This document shows, in pieces, positions 1 through 10,991 of a stretch of DNA of 64,000 nucleotides. Numbering within the stretch: position 1 is the first letter of the stretch; every line of letters starts with the position of its first letter. Made by a program: the position numbers and the translations under genes. The notes below the pieces were generated by a model that saw only the letters and a list, made by a program, of their open reading frames with translations, was not told the origin of the DNA and searched no databases. Location: contig NC_091138.1 in NCBI RefSeq assembly GCF_041381155.1, positions 16,927,255 to 16,991,254 of the forward strand, read 5' to 3'. The stretch comes from Argopecten irradians. Taxonomy: Eukaryota > Mollusca > Bivalvia > Pectinida > Pectinidae.

Positions 1-869
1 AAAATAAGAAATATTGCAATGTGTGTAGATTTACAAACATGGAACAGTACACAAATGTGATATTACGGTATAGCACTTTAAATTCGCGGGGTCAAATTTT
101 CACGGTTTCCAAAACGGAGAATATTCGCGGAAGTTCAATTTTTACGGTTCGGAAATTTCTATATATTTTGAAATATTGTTCCAAGGTACGTCATGGAATT
201 TTTTAATGTTTCGCTGGTGTTTAGCATTCGCAGATTAAAGTGCAAACGTGAATATAGCGAGAATAAACCACCCGCAAATTTCAACCGCTAAACCGTATGC
301 AAAAGAATATTCATATGAAGTGTGAAACTTACAGCAGTGTTTCTGATCTGGTCCACACCAACCCACCGTAAAACGTCTACCATAGCCATTGCTGTCTTGT
401 TAGCTGTAATGAAAATGGACTTTCATAGATATTAAGGATTTTGCATTAAAATTGCTTTCAACAAAATATACATTCAGTTAAACCCATATTAGCTTCTTTT
501 ATTATCATTTTAGAGCAGGTCAATTTAATACCTCAATTATAAATTAATTTAAAAAAAAAAGAAGAAAAAAAAGTTAAATAGAAAGTCTTATTTCTGCAAA
601 AACGGAATTAAAACCATATTCTTGATGCTGTGAATGTGTAACGGTATTTATGAAGCAATGTTTGAGTTTGGAGTAAGGAGGGAATCATACTAAAATAGTA
701 GTTACATTTGAAGACGGTGAGATCTGACTCTAGTTCTCCCATGGTAACACTAGCACCTATACGTATCTCCGAGGAGCTGATTTGCACGCCGTGAAGTTCA
801 GGTATGTTGGTACAGCATATGATGAACTTTTAGAGTTGAAATCCCCTTGACGAAGTAGGTAACCTTCAT

Positions 870-967
870 AGACACATACATAATACATGTATATCGTTTT
901 ACAAAGATATTGTCATTCGTAGACACATACATAATACATGTATATCGTTTTACTAGGATATTGTCAA
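870..967. repeat. Two-copy direct repeat, about 51-bp unit
   Basis: The stretch beginning GACACATACATAATACATG occurs twice in tandem, followed each time by a GATATTGTCA-like end. It lies in the intron between XDH-like exons 7 (1494-1635) and 8 (706-845), next to exon 8. Confidence 0.8.
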
Positions 968-1227
968 ACGTGTTGTTTATTTCCTAGCTTCATCTTCAAC
1001 ACAAAGTCTTTTACACTTCAAAACCGTTTAAAAAGGGACAACTTCCCATCTATTTATATTTATTATTGTATATATTCGTATATACATGTACGCATCATGG
1101 GTCTTTCGTAAAAGTTCTATCAATAAAGTTCAAGGTAATTAAGAAAATATGTTACAATAATAAGAAAAGAAACGCATGTGGGGATATTACATATCTACTG
1201 AAAATCTGCAATATGACCATTTTCGAG

Positions 1228-1350
1228 TGATCAGATGGTGTAGTGGTTAAGCCACTCGCCTTCCACCTAGCCGGTTGGGGTTATGATCCCTGACTTGAAA
1301 AATTCAGTGATCACCTGCCTTAACACGGTACGTCTACGGGAACTCCGGTT
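1228..1350 (+). repeat. tRNA-derived SINE head
   Basis: The sequence TGGTGTAGTGGTTAAG resembles an RNA polymerase III A box. About 35 bp downstream GGTTATGATCCC resembles a B box. The anticodon-arm region cannot fold as a normal tRNA, so this is a SINE derived from a tRNA (Gly-like wording), not a tRNA gene. It runs into a poly-C stretch at 1358-1382 and lies in the intron between XDH-like exons 7 and 8. Confidence 0.65.
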
Positions 1351-4180
1351 TTAACTCCCCCCCCCTCCCCCCCCCCCCACCCACTGTTCCATACAGATTT
1401 GTGATTTGTATAAGTTTATGACTTGTTTCGCAATCAATGTAAAATAAACAAAGTTTAAGTTTGTTAGATATATTGTCGCATTACAGTTCTTACCGATTGT
1501 GTTACACCCGGATACTAGTTGAGCGTCTGGGAATTTGTTGTAGAGATTCAGGAGTTCCTCGAGAGTGATTGGTCGATACCAAGTATACTTAGCACTCCTA
1601 AACTTGACCATTCTATTGTGGTATTCTGGATTCAACTGAAATTCACAGTACAAATTATTCAAATCAATAAAGATCGAACTATACAGTGTATCAATTTCTT
1701 CCAGCGAGTACTTAATCTTTATTTTCAATACTTTAGTTTGGTATTAAATTAACGTCCAATCACCGGTATCGATCTCTGTGAAATTGTATTTATATCGGTA
1801 AAAAAGTTGCTGTGAACATAAAATTATGCTAAATAGTACCCTCTCCCTCCTGTTGTGGAAAAAAAATCATGAAACTTTGACATGCGCAAAAAATGTGCAA
1901 TTACCTAATTAAATCAATATATTTTTTCGTTTTTCGGGTACAACTTTTCGCATAATATCGAAAGCAATTCTAACTCGAACGTGAACGAAAGTATTTCGGT
2001 AATAATTCTGGAAAACGTTTGTATTAATGCATGGTTGTCAGTCTTAGGTCGGGAATTTATGTATTCGTTAATATGTTAACAAAAATGGTTACGTGAACTG
2101 TTGTGTACGAGTACAGTATGTAATTGTGATATTACATACATGTAATAGAAGAGTACAATATTATCGATATGTAACACCTGGTATTTGACGAGTCAGACAC
2201 CTTATGCTTCTTTAATTTAGGAGGGGACATAGAAAAATAAAAAAAAACTACAATACAAAAGAAAAATATCCAACAAACATCTATATCGTCAATTTTTTTT
2301 TACATAAATTATTTATAACGAAAAGAATTTCAATAAGGGAAATCTGCATGCGACATCTTTTTGTTAATATACGTAGTGTTCTGTATATCATAAAAAGTCT
2401 TTGAAATATGCAAGCAGATATTTAAAAACGAGTCACAAACACATGTGACACATGTATATTATTTCAGTTTTTTGTTTATTATCTTTGTTAAATGAATTGC
2501 AAATTCAGACATTAATTTGTCTGTTTTTTATCATCATCCAATATGTTATCCGAAAGTGAGCATAATGTCGTCTAACTTCTTTGTAGTTTTTGATGCATGA
2601 TACTTAACATATTTTGCGCTCTTTTGGAATGTTCTGTTAAAATATTCTGTATATTTTTTTTATATCGATTTAGTCCTTATTTCTGAATAGTAAATAAATG
2701 GATTGTTTTCTTTTTAAATTAATTTCTTAGTCAAGAAATATTTCAACGAAACCGCATATTAGACATAAAATATCTGTATAATGCAGCTAACATACTGTAA
2801 AAGTACATTTTAAGAAAAATAACAAATATCTTTCCTAGATAATAAATACTTCATTAATATTAAAAGAGTGCATTTACCTGTAATTCTGGAGGGAATATGA
2901 CATCTTGTGTCGACACATTTCCTTCGTTTGGTTTTTTAGATTCTGTTTGCACTGTTGTGTCAGATGTCTCCAAACAAAATCCTAATCCACAGGGACATTT
3001 CTGCATTAACAAACACACTGGATGAACTGATAATAATAATGATTGCAAACTCATGTAGTTTGAAATTTGACTAATTAATTTATTTACTGTGTTTGCGCAG
3101 AATCGTCACATAGCATCAACACATAAGAATTAATTCACAGAAATAAACCGATCAATTTTATCTTCATTAGTGGTGCTAGTGTTTGCACAATCGCTGCCCA
3201 ATTCTCTTTCAAAACTTACCTTCTCAAATCACAAACAACACTGAAGATGGATCTTACAGTCGATAGATATGCAGATCATGCACTTTTAAATGAGCATTAC
3301 ATGTGAAATCCTACAATGTTTTAACTTGTAGCAATACGTAACCTCTTTAGGCCGATTTGAAAGCATTCCACAATGGGTCTATACCCTGTACATCTACAGA
3401 GGTTTCCTGAAAATTAGTTAATCAATAATGTGATTTCTAAAGTTCAAACGCCTATAATGTCTGATTTCAAAATAGATATTCTTTTATGAAATCCATAATA
3501 AACAGTGAAAAGAAATTTGACAAGATTCAAATTTAGTGTTCAAAATTTTAATTTAGATCGTAAAAGGGACATCAGAATGTTTTCCCTTCGCGGTAAAAAT
3601 ACACCTCAATTTCTAATGATGAGCAACTAGACTATACTTGTATTCTTTAGATCGTTTAAAACACCTTTTGATCAAGCTTTTACCTCCGCTATTGCGTCAT
3701 ATCAAAGTCCCTAAAGATAGCCATATTTACCGAGCAGTTAAGGTGTTTTACACGTATTGCTATCAAATCCTCTACCTCTGGATTGTAACTTCGAAATCAA
3801 TGTTTGTCAGTTTACAAAAAGTTTCAGAATATAAAGAAAACATCACTATAATACTGTGAAAATTGTAGATTACAACCAACGAAAAGAATAGCAGAATACT
3901 GTGTAAAGAATAGTGAGATACAGAGGGAAAATTGTAATATCACTTTTGCATAGCCAACATATCTTATCCTCTTCTAAATATATCCTTACTTCTATTCCTT
4001 ACTGATACCAACCTTCCAGAACTCTTTCCATTTGATCATTGTGTGGGTTCTGGAATGTTCCTAAATAGTGTATACATGGTCATCACCAAACCAGGGGTAC
4101 AAAATCCACACTGAAGGCCGTGGGACTCCACAAGGCTTTTCTAGGGTTTTAGAAATCAAATTTTAATAGTATTAAACTAA

Positions 4181-7041
4181 ACAAGATGCCTAGAGGGCCT
4201 GTATCGCTCACCTGTTTTTTTTTCTTTGAGTAATTCTGATTTTAGTAACAAGTGATTCAAATATCACAAAGACAAATTGACCCCACGATTTGTTTAATTT
4301 TGAATCCCAATATGATGATATAGATACCAAACGAATATGCTATCCAATACATAGTTTCGGAGAGGAAGTAATTTACATGATTATCATAAAACTAAGAACT
4401 GGGAGAATTATAAGTATTGGAGGAACCGTACAAGTGCGCTGATTTAAAATCTAAAAAAGATCTTTTAAAAATCCTATCATTAAAAACAAGCCAAGCGCAT
4501 TATTATGGAATCATCTTAAATGTATGTCTAAATGTAAGAATCATAAAATTATTCCTAATCAACTGAAATGGTGTGATTATTTCGGATCAACAAGAGATTC
4601 TAGACAAAATAAATGCACAATTTGTAAATGTTTCAAATCTAGTTGAATACAAAGAATTTGATTTATAATGATCATGTGCAAATGAAAGAACATGCATCAA
4701 GGCTGATATCCTCTCAGAATCCTTTCTGCATTCCTTACATAAAATTAGAGGAAGTTGAATCATACATTAAAAAGCTTGATGAAACAAAATCAACTGGTAT
4801 CGATGGAATAGGTCCAAGGGTTATAAAATCATGTAACGTTATTATTTCTCCCTATTTGACTTACATTATAAATTTAAGTTTATCAAAGTCTCGTTTTCCA
4901 TCGTCTCTTAAAGAGGCAAGAGTGACACCATTACATAAGGGTGGCGAAAAAGACAATCTTGATAATTACAGACCTATATCTATATTACCAACTTTTTCAA
5001 AAATATTTGAAAAACATGTTATAAATCATCTTTATAAATATCTTGTAAAATACAAACTTTTACATGCTGCACAGTCAGGTTTTAGGGCAAAACATTCATG
5101 TCAGACAGCTCTAGCCTATCTGATTGATAGATGGATTGATTGCATAGATAAAAACGAAATGATAGGAGCAATATTTATAGATTTTAGGAAGGATTTTGAC
5201 TTAGTAGATCATAATATACTTCTTCACAAGTTAAAATGTTTAAATATTTCACCGTCAAGTATTAGTTGGTTTGCTTCATACTTATGTGGCAGAGTTCAAA
5301 AAGTTCAGTATAGAAATAGCTCCTCATCACCTGAATTCATAAAATCGGGAGTTCCACAAGGATCAATACTGGGTCCTTTATTGTTTATAATTTATGTAAA
5401 TGATATGCCGCAATATGTGAAAAAATTGTCAAATAGATATGTATGCAGATGACAGTACTATGCATGTAAAGGGTATTGACTATACTAGTGTTACATGTCA
5501 ACTACAAGAAAACTTGAATCAAATTGTAAAATGGTGTACATATAATAACATGAAACTAAATCAACGGAAGACCAAATCTATGTTAGTTTCCAGTAAACAA
5601 AAGTCGGGTGATCATATGCCCATGGTATTATATGCAGATAATGAGGAAATACATTCTACCTCATTTCAAAAGCTTTGGGTGTACACATCAATAAAAACCT
5701 CACTTGGGTAGAACAAGTAAAACAAGTTTTATCAAAATTTGAATGTCGATGCCAAAAAAGTTTATTACAATGCATATATTCTCCCAATAATGGACTATGC
5801 TGCTGTTGTATGGGGAATGGCTTGACCCAAGAACAAAAAACTGCAATTACTAAAATTCAAAAACGAGCACTTAGAGTTATTTTGAGCAAATGAACTTTGA
5901 CTCCAAGCAAAGAGCTGTTTAAAGATACTGATGCTCTTCCTTTCGAATATAGAATTATGTATCATACATGTATACTAGTTTATAGGTCATTAAATGATCT
6001 GGCACCTGAATATTTAAAAACTGGTTTTATTTCTTGCAATGAAATGTATCAATATGGGTTAAGATAAACGACACGAAATAAATTAATTCTACCTAGAACA
6101 CACTCTGAATTGTTAAAAAAATCCCATTCCATTACAAAGGAGTTAAGCTATGGAATAACTTACCAGCGAGTTTAAAAACTGTGCCATCACTATTTGCCTT
6201 CAAAAAGAATCTTAAAACTTATTTTTAACAATGTATTTATCAAACTTAAATTCCTTTGCATTCTCGTTTACATGTAATTTTTATCTATATACATGTATAT
6301 TATTAACACCACATAGGCTGCTGTCTCCCTAATATAATAGCTAGTAGATACAATATCGTGTTTTAGTTTTTGTAAATGATTGATAAATCATTTTTATGTT
6401 TCAATGCAATGGAAATACCGGGCATGTTTGGTATTAAATCAACAAAAGTTTATATTGTTTCAAAACAAAATCTGTGTTTGAATAAATGTGAATTTGAGTG
6501 AAAAAAAAATTGACTAAAAGTTTACAATATAATAATGTTAAATTCCTGTCAATATGAATGTATTACATCATGTTTGTTCTTGTTTTCGTCGTATTGTTGT
6601 GAGGGCCATATGTAAGATTAGTACTGTACTAAATATGTAACCCTCGTGAAATAAAGTTTTTATTATTATTATATGAAAAAAGTAGCCTAATAAACCTTTT
6701 TGGCCCCCCGCGCCTAAGGCCCAAGGGGGGTCAGCCCTATCATTTTTTACAATTTTGAATCCCCACCTTATACTGATGCTACCATTGCATAATGAGTGCT
6801 CTCCCATAATCAGTTGCAGAGAAGAAGTCATTAATATGGAAATAGCCAAATTGACCCCTTTTGACCAACGCCCCTCAGTCTGTGACCCATAAGGATGCTA
6901 TCAATCAAATTTTGATGAATTCCGACGAGCGGTTATGGAGAAGTCGATTGTTGACGGACGGACGACGGACGCGGACGCCGGACGACGGACGCCACGATAT
7001 GGCATAAGCTCACCTTGGTCCTTCTGACCAGGTGAGCTTAT
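4181..7041. mobile_element. Dispersed foldback element split by a LINE
   Basis: The left end carries GAGGGCCTGTATCGCTCACC, and the right end runs through a (GACGGACGACGGACGC)-type tract into a perfect hairpin, ATAAGCTCACC (7004-7014) against GGTGAGCTTAT (7031-7041). I recognise this end pair as a common dispersed repeat type in bivalve DNA; no transposase is present. The body holds diverged internal repeats: the stretch around 4285-4380 resembles 6740-6840 (both contain AATTTTGAATCCC and an AGAAGAAGTCAT-like tail). A LINE occupies roughly 4430-6675 inside it. It lies in the XDH-like gene's third intron. Superfamily not determined. Confidence 0.6.
4430..6675 (+). mobile_element. Non-LTR retrotransposon (CR1/L2/Jockey-type LINE), 5'-truncated and decayed
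   Basis: Reverse transcriptase motifs appear in order: NYRPISILP (about 4960), FIDFRKDFDLVDH (5180), GVPQGSILGPLLFIIYVND (5350) and YADD (5442). A C-terminal tail follows (IQKRALRVI at 5855, then LNDLAPEYL near 5995 and a final KNLKTYF near 6220). The frame changes near 5440 and 5685, and stop codons break the tail, so it is not functional as read. The endonuclease domain is absent, which fits 5' truncation. The 3' UTR ends in GTGAAATAAAG followed by an ATT microsatellite near 6660-6673, as is usual for CR1/L2 relatives. The left border is uncertain. It is antisense to the XDH-like gene and nested in the foldback element. Confidence 0.85.
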
Positions 7042-7887
7042 GATTATCAACGTACAGTTGGTTTAAAAACAGGAAAAAAACTTTGATTTACTGTTTTGAA
7101 GAAGAAAATATGTTTACAAAAAAAAAAACCACACACACAAAAACAACTGAAGATCTTGTCTGGCAAGGATTTTTATACAATTGTTCTGGACGTTTTCATC
7201 AATGATCTGATCATATCTATGTATGTTAGATTTACTGTACTGAAGAGGGGCAATACAAAGTTATTTTACAAACAGAAAACAAATCCGCTAAATGCTAAGT
7301 ACTCCAATAAGGAAATCTATTGTACTGAAAAGACAAAGCGAACACTGAACATTTTACCTGATAAGGATAACATTCAACTGACCTGGACCGGATGGAGTCC
7401 ATTGCGAGTACTGCCTATCCCCTCTACTGTGGTCACCGGGCCATTCCGTGTAGGTAACATATCGGTACCAGGCAAGCGTTCACTGTGATGTGCCTTCAAT
7501 ATCAACAAGTAAATATCTAGCAAGTTATTTCTTTGCATATTACAGAGTTATCCCCCTTTCGAGTTCTTATCGATTGTGACGTCATTACTCAATGAGGAAA
7601 AAAAAGTAGTTTTTTTCATGAAAATTATGACATTTCATAAAAAACATGATTTAACAATCAGTGCCTCGCGTGGGAAGATAACAATGAGTATGCAAATGTG
7701 TGGAATGTGTGTAGTCTAACCTTATTGCCTTTGTGTTGATATTGACGTAAGAAACCATCACTGTACAGGCCCCACAAGCCCCTTGTCCGCATGCCTGTTT
7801 GGTACCTGTTAGGTATACTTCTCCACACATCAAGGACAAATAGGATTTCAATGGAAAATAAACATAATTACACAACATGAATTTATA

Positions 7888-8013
7888 TTTGACTATCTTT
7901 CTCTTTTATTTACACTAGTAAAATAGCTATTTGACTATCTTTCTCTTTTATTTACACTAGTAAAAGAGCTATTTGACTATCTTTCTCTTTTATTTACACT
8001 AGTAAAATAGCTA
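7888..8013. repeat. Three-copy 42-bp tandem repeat
   Basis: The unit starting TTTGACTATCTTTCTC and ending GTAAAATAGCTA is repeated three times almost perfectly. It lies in the intron between XDH-like exons 1 and 2. Confidence 0.9.
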
Positions 8014-8449
8014 TTTGATAGATGCATTTTGTTTTCAAAAATTACAAAGGTCAATTAAGCCGTTGACACAACATAATGGAAACATTATACATAACGTAAA
8101 TTGCATGTAAATTATGTAAATAAGGATACAGGATCTTCGTAAGTACTGCAAAAGGGTCGTTTTCCGGATCCGGTTCCCCAATTCGAACCTGAAGGAAAGA
8201 GAGGAAAGGTGATGAATCATTAGATTGCAGCCCGGATTTTGTAAAGTATGGCTGGAAGAAAGTGTGTTATAAAGATACCAGAAACGTGGAAAAATAATTG
8301 CTCACATATCAACACACATGAATAGGATGGTCATTGCCCGCTGCTTCGGTAACAGACATAAAAGAAATTAAATTGAGATGAAGATATTAATCATTTTTAA
8401 AATGACTAGAGATTAGATGGCTGGATGGTTATGCTTAACAGATTAACAG

Positions 8450-8800
8450 CAGCGCTCGAAATTAACGCCTGTCCGTCTGCCTGTGACCGGCAGCTTTTTA
8501 GTCGGGCAGACAATTATTGCCATGTCGCTGGTCCTTTGACCCGCAACTTTTGGTCTAGATAGAGAATATACAAAACAAAAATCCGAATATGCGAATAGAT
8601 TTTACTAATTAGTAAAACTATTACTTAGCTGTTACATTTTTGGTAATTATATAAACTACAAGGATGAAGGATAAATTGTAACTTTTTTAAGGACTAGTAA
8701 CTTTCAGCCAGAACCAGTATTTTTTACGGTTAGCCGCTCCTTAGGACTAGCAGGGGAAAATCCTTAAAGGTGACAAACATAGAAATCTGAAATCATATAT
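8450..8800. other. Intergenic region between the XDH-like and P2X7C-like genes
   Basis: No exon recognised. It contains a GC-richer stretch near 8450-8545 (GCGCTCGAAATTAACGCC, GTCGGGCAGAC) that looks like a decayed dispersed repeat. The missing first exon of the XDH-like gene would be expected at or beyond this region but was not found. Confidence 0.4.
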
Positions 8801-8944
8801 TAACTGCAAATATATATACATTATGTATTTTTCTAAGATAAATTACGACTTAAAAAAATTAAGGTCGACGAAAATTGCCGAAATTCAAATAAAACTGGCG
8901 AAGTGTCTTTGTATCTCAGAGAAAATCTGTACGGGTTACCTCCC

Positions 8945-9030
8945 CTTGAACCGGAAGCGCTGTGACGTCATCTGAGCCAAACAGCACACACTACCGGTTT
9001 ATACACTACATAGAAAAACTCAAGCTAACT
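8945..9030 (+). promoter_or_regulatory. CRE/ETS-containing promoter region
   Basis: A perfect palindromic CRE, TGACGTCA, lies at 8963-8970, just after an ETS-like CCGGAAG (8951-8957). Both sit within 80 bp of the ATG of the P2X7C-like gene at 9031, and no TATA box is seen. The pairing is typical of TATA-less promoters; the regulatory role is inferred. Confidence 0.45.
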
Positions 9031-10916
9031 ATGGAGTTATCCGATAATGATCAGAGCGATTACGACGATATTCCAGAAGTATCGTTTAGTTTAGATATTT
9101 GTCCATATATGTATGAACCTGTAGCACAAACAGACACACAGAATGACTGTAGTTCGCCAGAATTAAGCGAAGACAGCGACGATTCCAGTCAGGACGACGG
9201 CGGCAGTACAGAATGGTTAGTTTACTACACCATGCTATTTACATTTTTTGCATGTCTTCCGCTGTTCTGTGTGTAGTCTGAAGTCAGAACCGCTATTTAC
9301 AGTTTTGAAACTGTTCAAATTTCTGCCCAGTGATACTATGTCATTCCAATCATTTGATTGACATCACCAGAAGATTGTATTTAGTTTGATTATCTGATCA
9401 GCTGATGCCAGTGATGGGGGTAGCCGGATCATGTTTTCACTCGACGTAGCCTAATGAACGTCTAAAAATGTCGTGTAGTATTAAACCCTGACATTGAAAT
9501 TTGTTGCATTGCAGTACCACTCATGCAAAGCAACAAAATAATAATAATTTATTATAATCAGCTGCCCCCCCTTTTTTTTTACAATAGTCACGTGCACTTA
9601 TAGATTGAACTTCAATTTTAATAAAAAAAAGCCGATGAAAATAATACATATTGTGCACGTCTACATTACTTCCTGTTAGTGCTAGATATAAACCACTTCA
9701 TTTCAGTGAAAACACAATGAAAAACAATAGTTAAATTTCATTGTTTATTTATAATTTATCATTTTGAAACACTAACACACACATATATATACAATGTACT
9801 GAATTAATTTAATTGTTGCAAATAAACCAGGCAGTCATATGGATGTTATGATGACTGCTGATGATTCCAAAAATAACTTACAAATAATAAATCTGCAACA
9901 TCCTGTTGAATCTGGCATTCTTATTTAGCTGTTTCAGCAATTATATCAATATAAATTGTTTATTTTTTATATTTATAGCACTTCCTGAAGTCAATAATTC
10001 TTAAGCAAGAGTGTACTTGCCAACAAATATCTGAAACTATATACATACTGTATTAAATTGAAACAGTTAATTCAAACTACAAAATCAGTTATTGATTTTG
10101 GTCATTAAAAACACACAAGAGAGACTCAAAAATATCCCAACAATACTGATACTAAACATTCATCGTGAGTTGTTCTCAAACAACCAAAACAGTATTAACT
10201 TTAATGGTAATCTTAATTGAATAAAAAAATTTCCTTGAACAGGTGTTCTTGTAGTTTTTGCACCCCTATGCCCACAAGTGAGGAGCGAAAATGTTGCCAC
10301 GATATGGACATTTTACAGGAGAAACTAGAAGGCATTAAATGTATAACTCAGCATGAAGGATTTGCAGCAAACTGCTTAAACATCCATGTTCTGGAAACAT
10401 CCTTCTACGAATATGCAGAAGAAAACGATGTTTCACAAGAAAACATCCACAGGTACTTGATCAGATCTACATTATAGTTTCTTTAATCATTGATTATCGC
10501 TGGACTAATTTCATTTTATGATCAAAGATATTTATAGCATAAATGATATAGCATATATAGGGGCCACGGTGGCCGAGTGGGTAAGATGTCTCTATCTATA
10601 GCACAATTATAAAGATTTTGGCACATATTATGTTAATTAATTTATACCTACATATAAAAGGGTAAATTTGTTAGAAGGTTAAGCATTTATAACTTGTGTC
10701 TGTCAACTTTATGCAATTACATTATGTACATTGCTTTGTTTTCTCTCTCTTTAATTTAGAACCTACAGACATGTTGCATATAGAAGGTTCATAAGATGGA
10801 CGTGGAAAGTTCTAGGCAAGAGAAATCGTAAAGTAATACCATCTTGTGCTGTCTCTGCTATTAGAAGAACTTTTCCATCAGAACAGTTCACAGGGTTTCT
10901 CTATCCTCGTTTCTAA
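9031..10916 (+). CDS. P2X7 C-terminal (ballast) domain-like protein
   Basis: Three exons join in frame: 9031-9215, 10243-10452 and 10760-10916, giving 183 residues. All borders are GT-AG and the phases close. Residues 1-60 are acidic and disordered-looking (DNDQSDYDDIPE, SEDSDDSSQDD), with the PYMYEP motif usual in this family. The second exon has a Cys/His cluster, CSCSFCTPM then RKCCHDMD, matching the zinc-binding part of the P2X7 ballast domain. The third gives RTYRHVAYRRFIRW, IPSCAVSAIRRTFP and a final TGFLYPRF, the family's C-terminal signature. There are no P2X membrane segments, so it is a stand-alone cytosolic or nuclear domain protein. In vertebrate P2X7 the domain binds zinc and guanine nucleotide; the function of solitary copies is unknown. 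An in-frame GTG at 8962 is not needed; the ATG at 9031 is chosen. Its 3' end faces a transposase-like gene 75 bp away. Confidence 0.88.
10560..10592 (+). repeat. Truncated tRNA-derived SINE head
   Basis: GGTGGCCGAGTGGGTAAGA resembles the A-box half of a Ser/Leu-type tRNA-derived SINE. No B box follows, so only the first about 33 bp remain. It lies in the second intron of the P2X7C-like gene. Confidence 0.55.
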
Positions 10917-10991
10917 CTGAAAAGTTAGGGTTTTGTATATAGAGGAACATTTTCCATAGGGACAGTTCACTGTGTTTATCAGCCGTCATTT

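Larger units (their letters stand above)
333..8188 (-). pseudogene. Xanthine dehydrogenase / aldehyde oxidase-like gene, 5' nine exons, frame-broken and partial
   Basis: Family members are molybdo-flavoenzymes that oxidise purines or aldehydes. Nine minus-strand exons are readable in gene order: 8188-8130 (VRIGEPDPE, then TLLQYLRRS), 7817-7721 ([20 protein letters not shown], first 2Fe-2S cluster), 7493-7383 (VNACLVPICYLHG, TTVEGIGST), 4140-4013 ([15 protein letters not shown]), 3406-3343 (GNLCRCTGYRPI), 3000-2878 (ends IFPPELQ), 1635-1494 (YTWYRPITLEELL, start of the FAD domain), 845-706 (TNIPELHG, IRIGASVTMGELE) and 403-333 (VDVLRWVGVDQIRNTA). Borders are GT-AG. Exons 8130-8188, 7383-7493, 4013-4140, 3343-3406 and 706-845 have lengths that do not carry the family frame: about +1, +2, +1, phase mismatch and -1 nt. 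The first coding exon was not found, and the molybdenum-domain exons lie beyond the left edge. Homology is certain from the cysteine motifs. Whether it is a pseudogene or a locus with consensus indels is inference; other genes here are intact, which favours a pseudogene. XDH versus aldehyde oxidase cannot be decided. Confidence 0.85.

Noticed and set aside
1228-1300. Possible tRNA gene
   Set aside because: A- and B-box-like motifs are present, but acceptor and anticodon stems do not form; it fits a SINE head.
8450-8870. TIRs or TTAA borders bounding the ballast-gene/transposase pair
   Set aside because: TTAA sites occur at 8686, 8763 and 8858, but no matching inverted sequence was found beyond 16361.
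9031-10916. A full P2X ion channel gene
   Set aside because: The predicted protein has only the cytoplasmic ballast domain; no membrane segments or extracellular P2X domain exist upstream.
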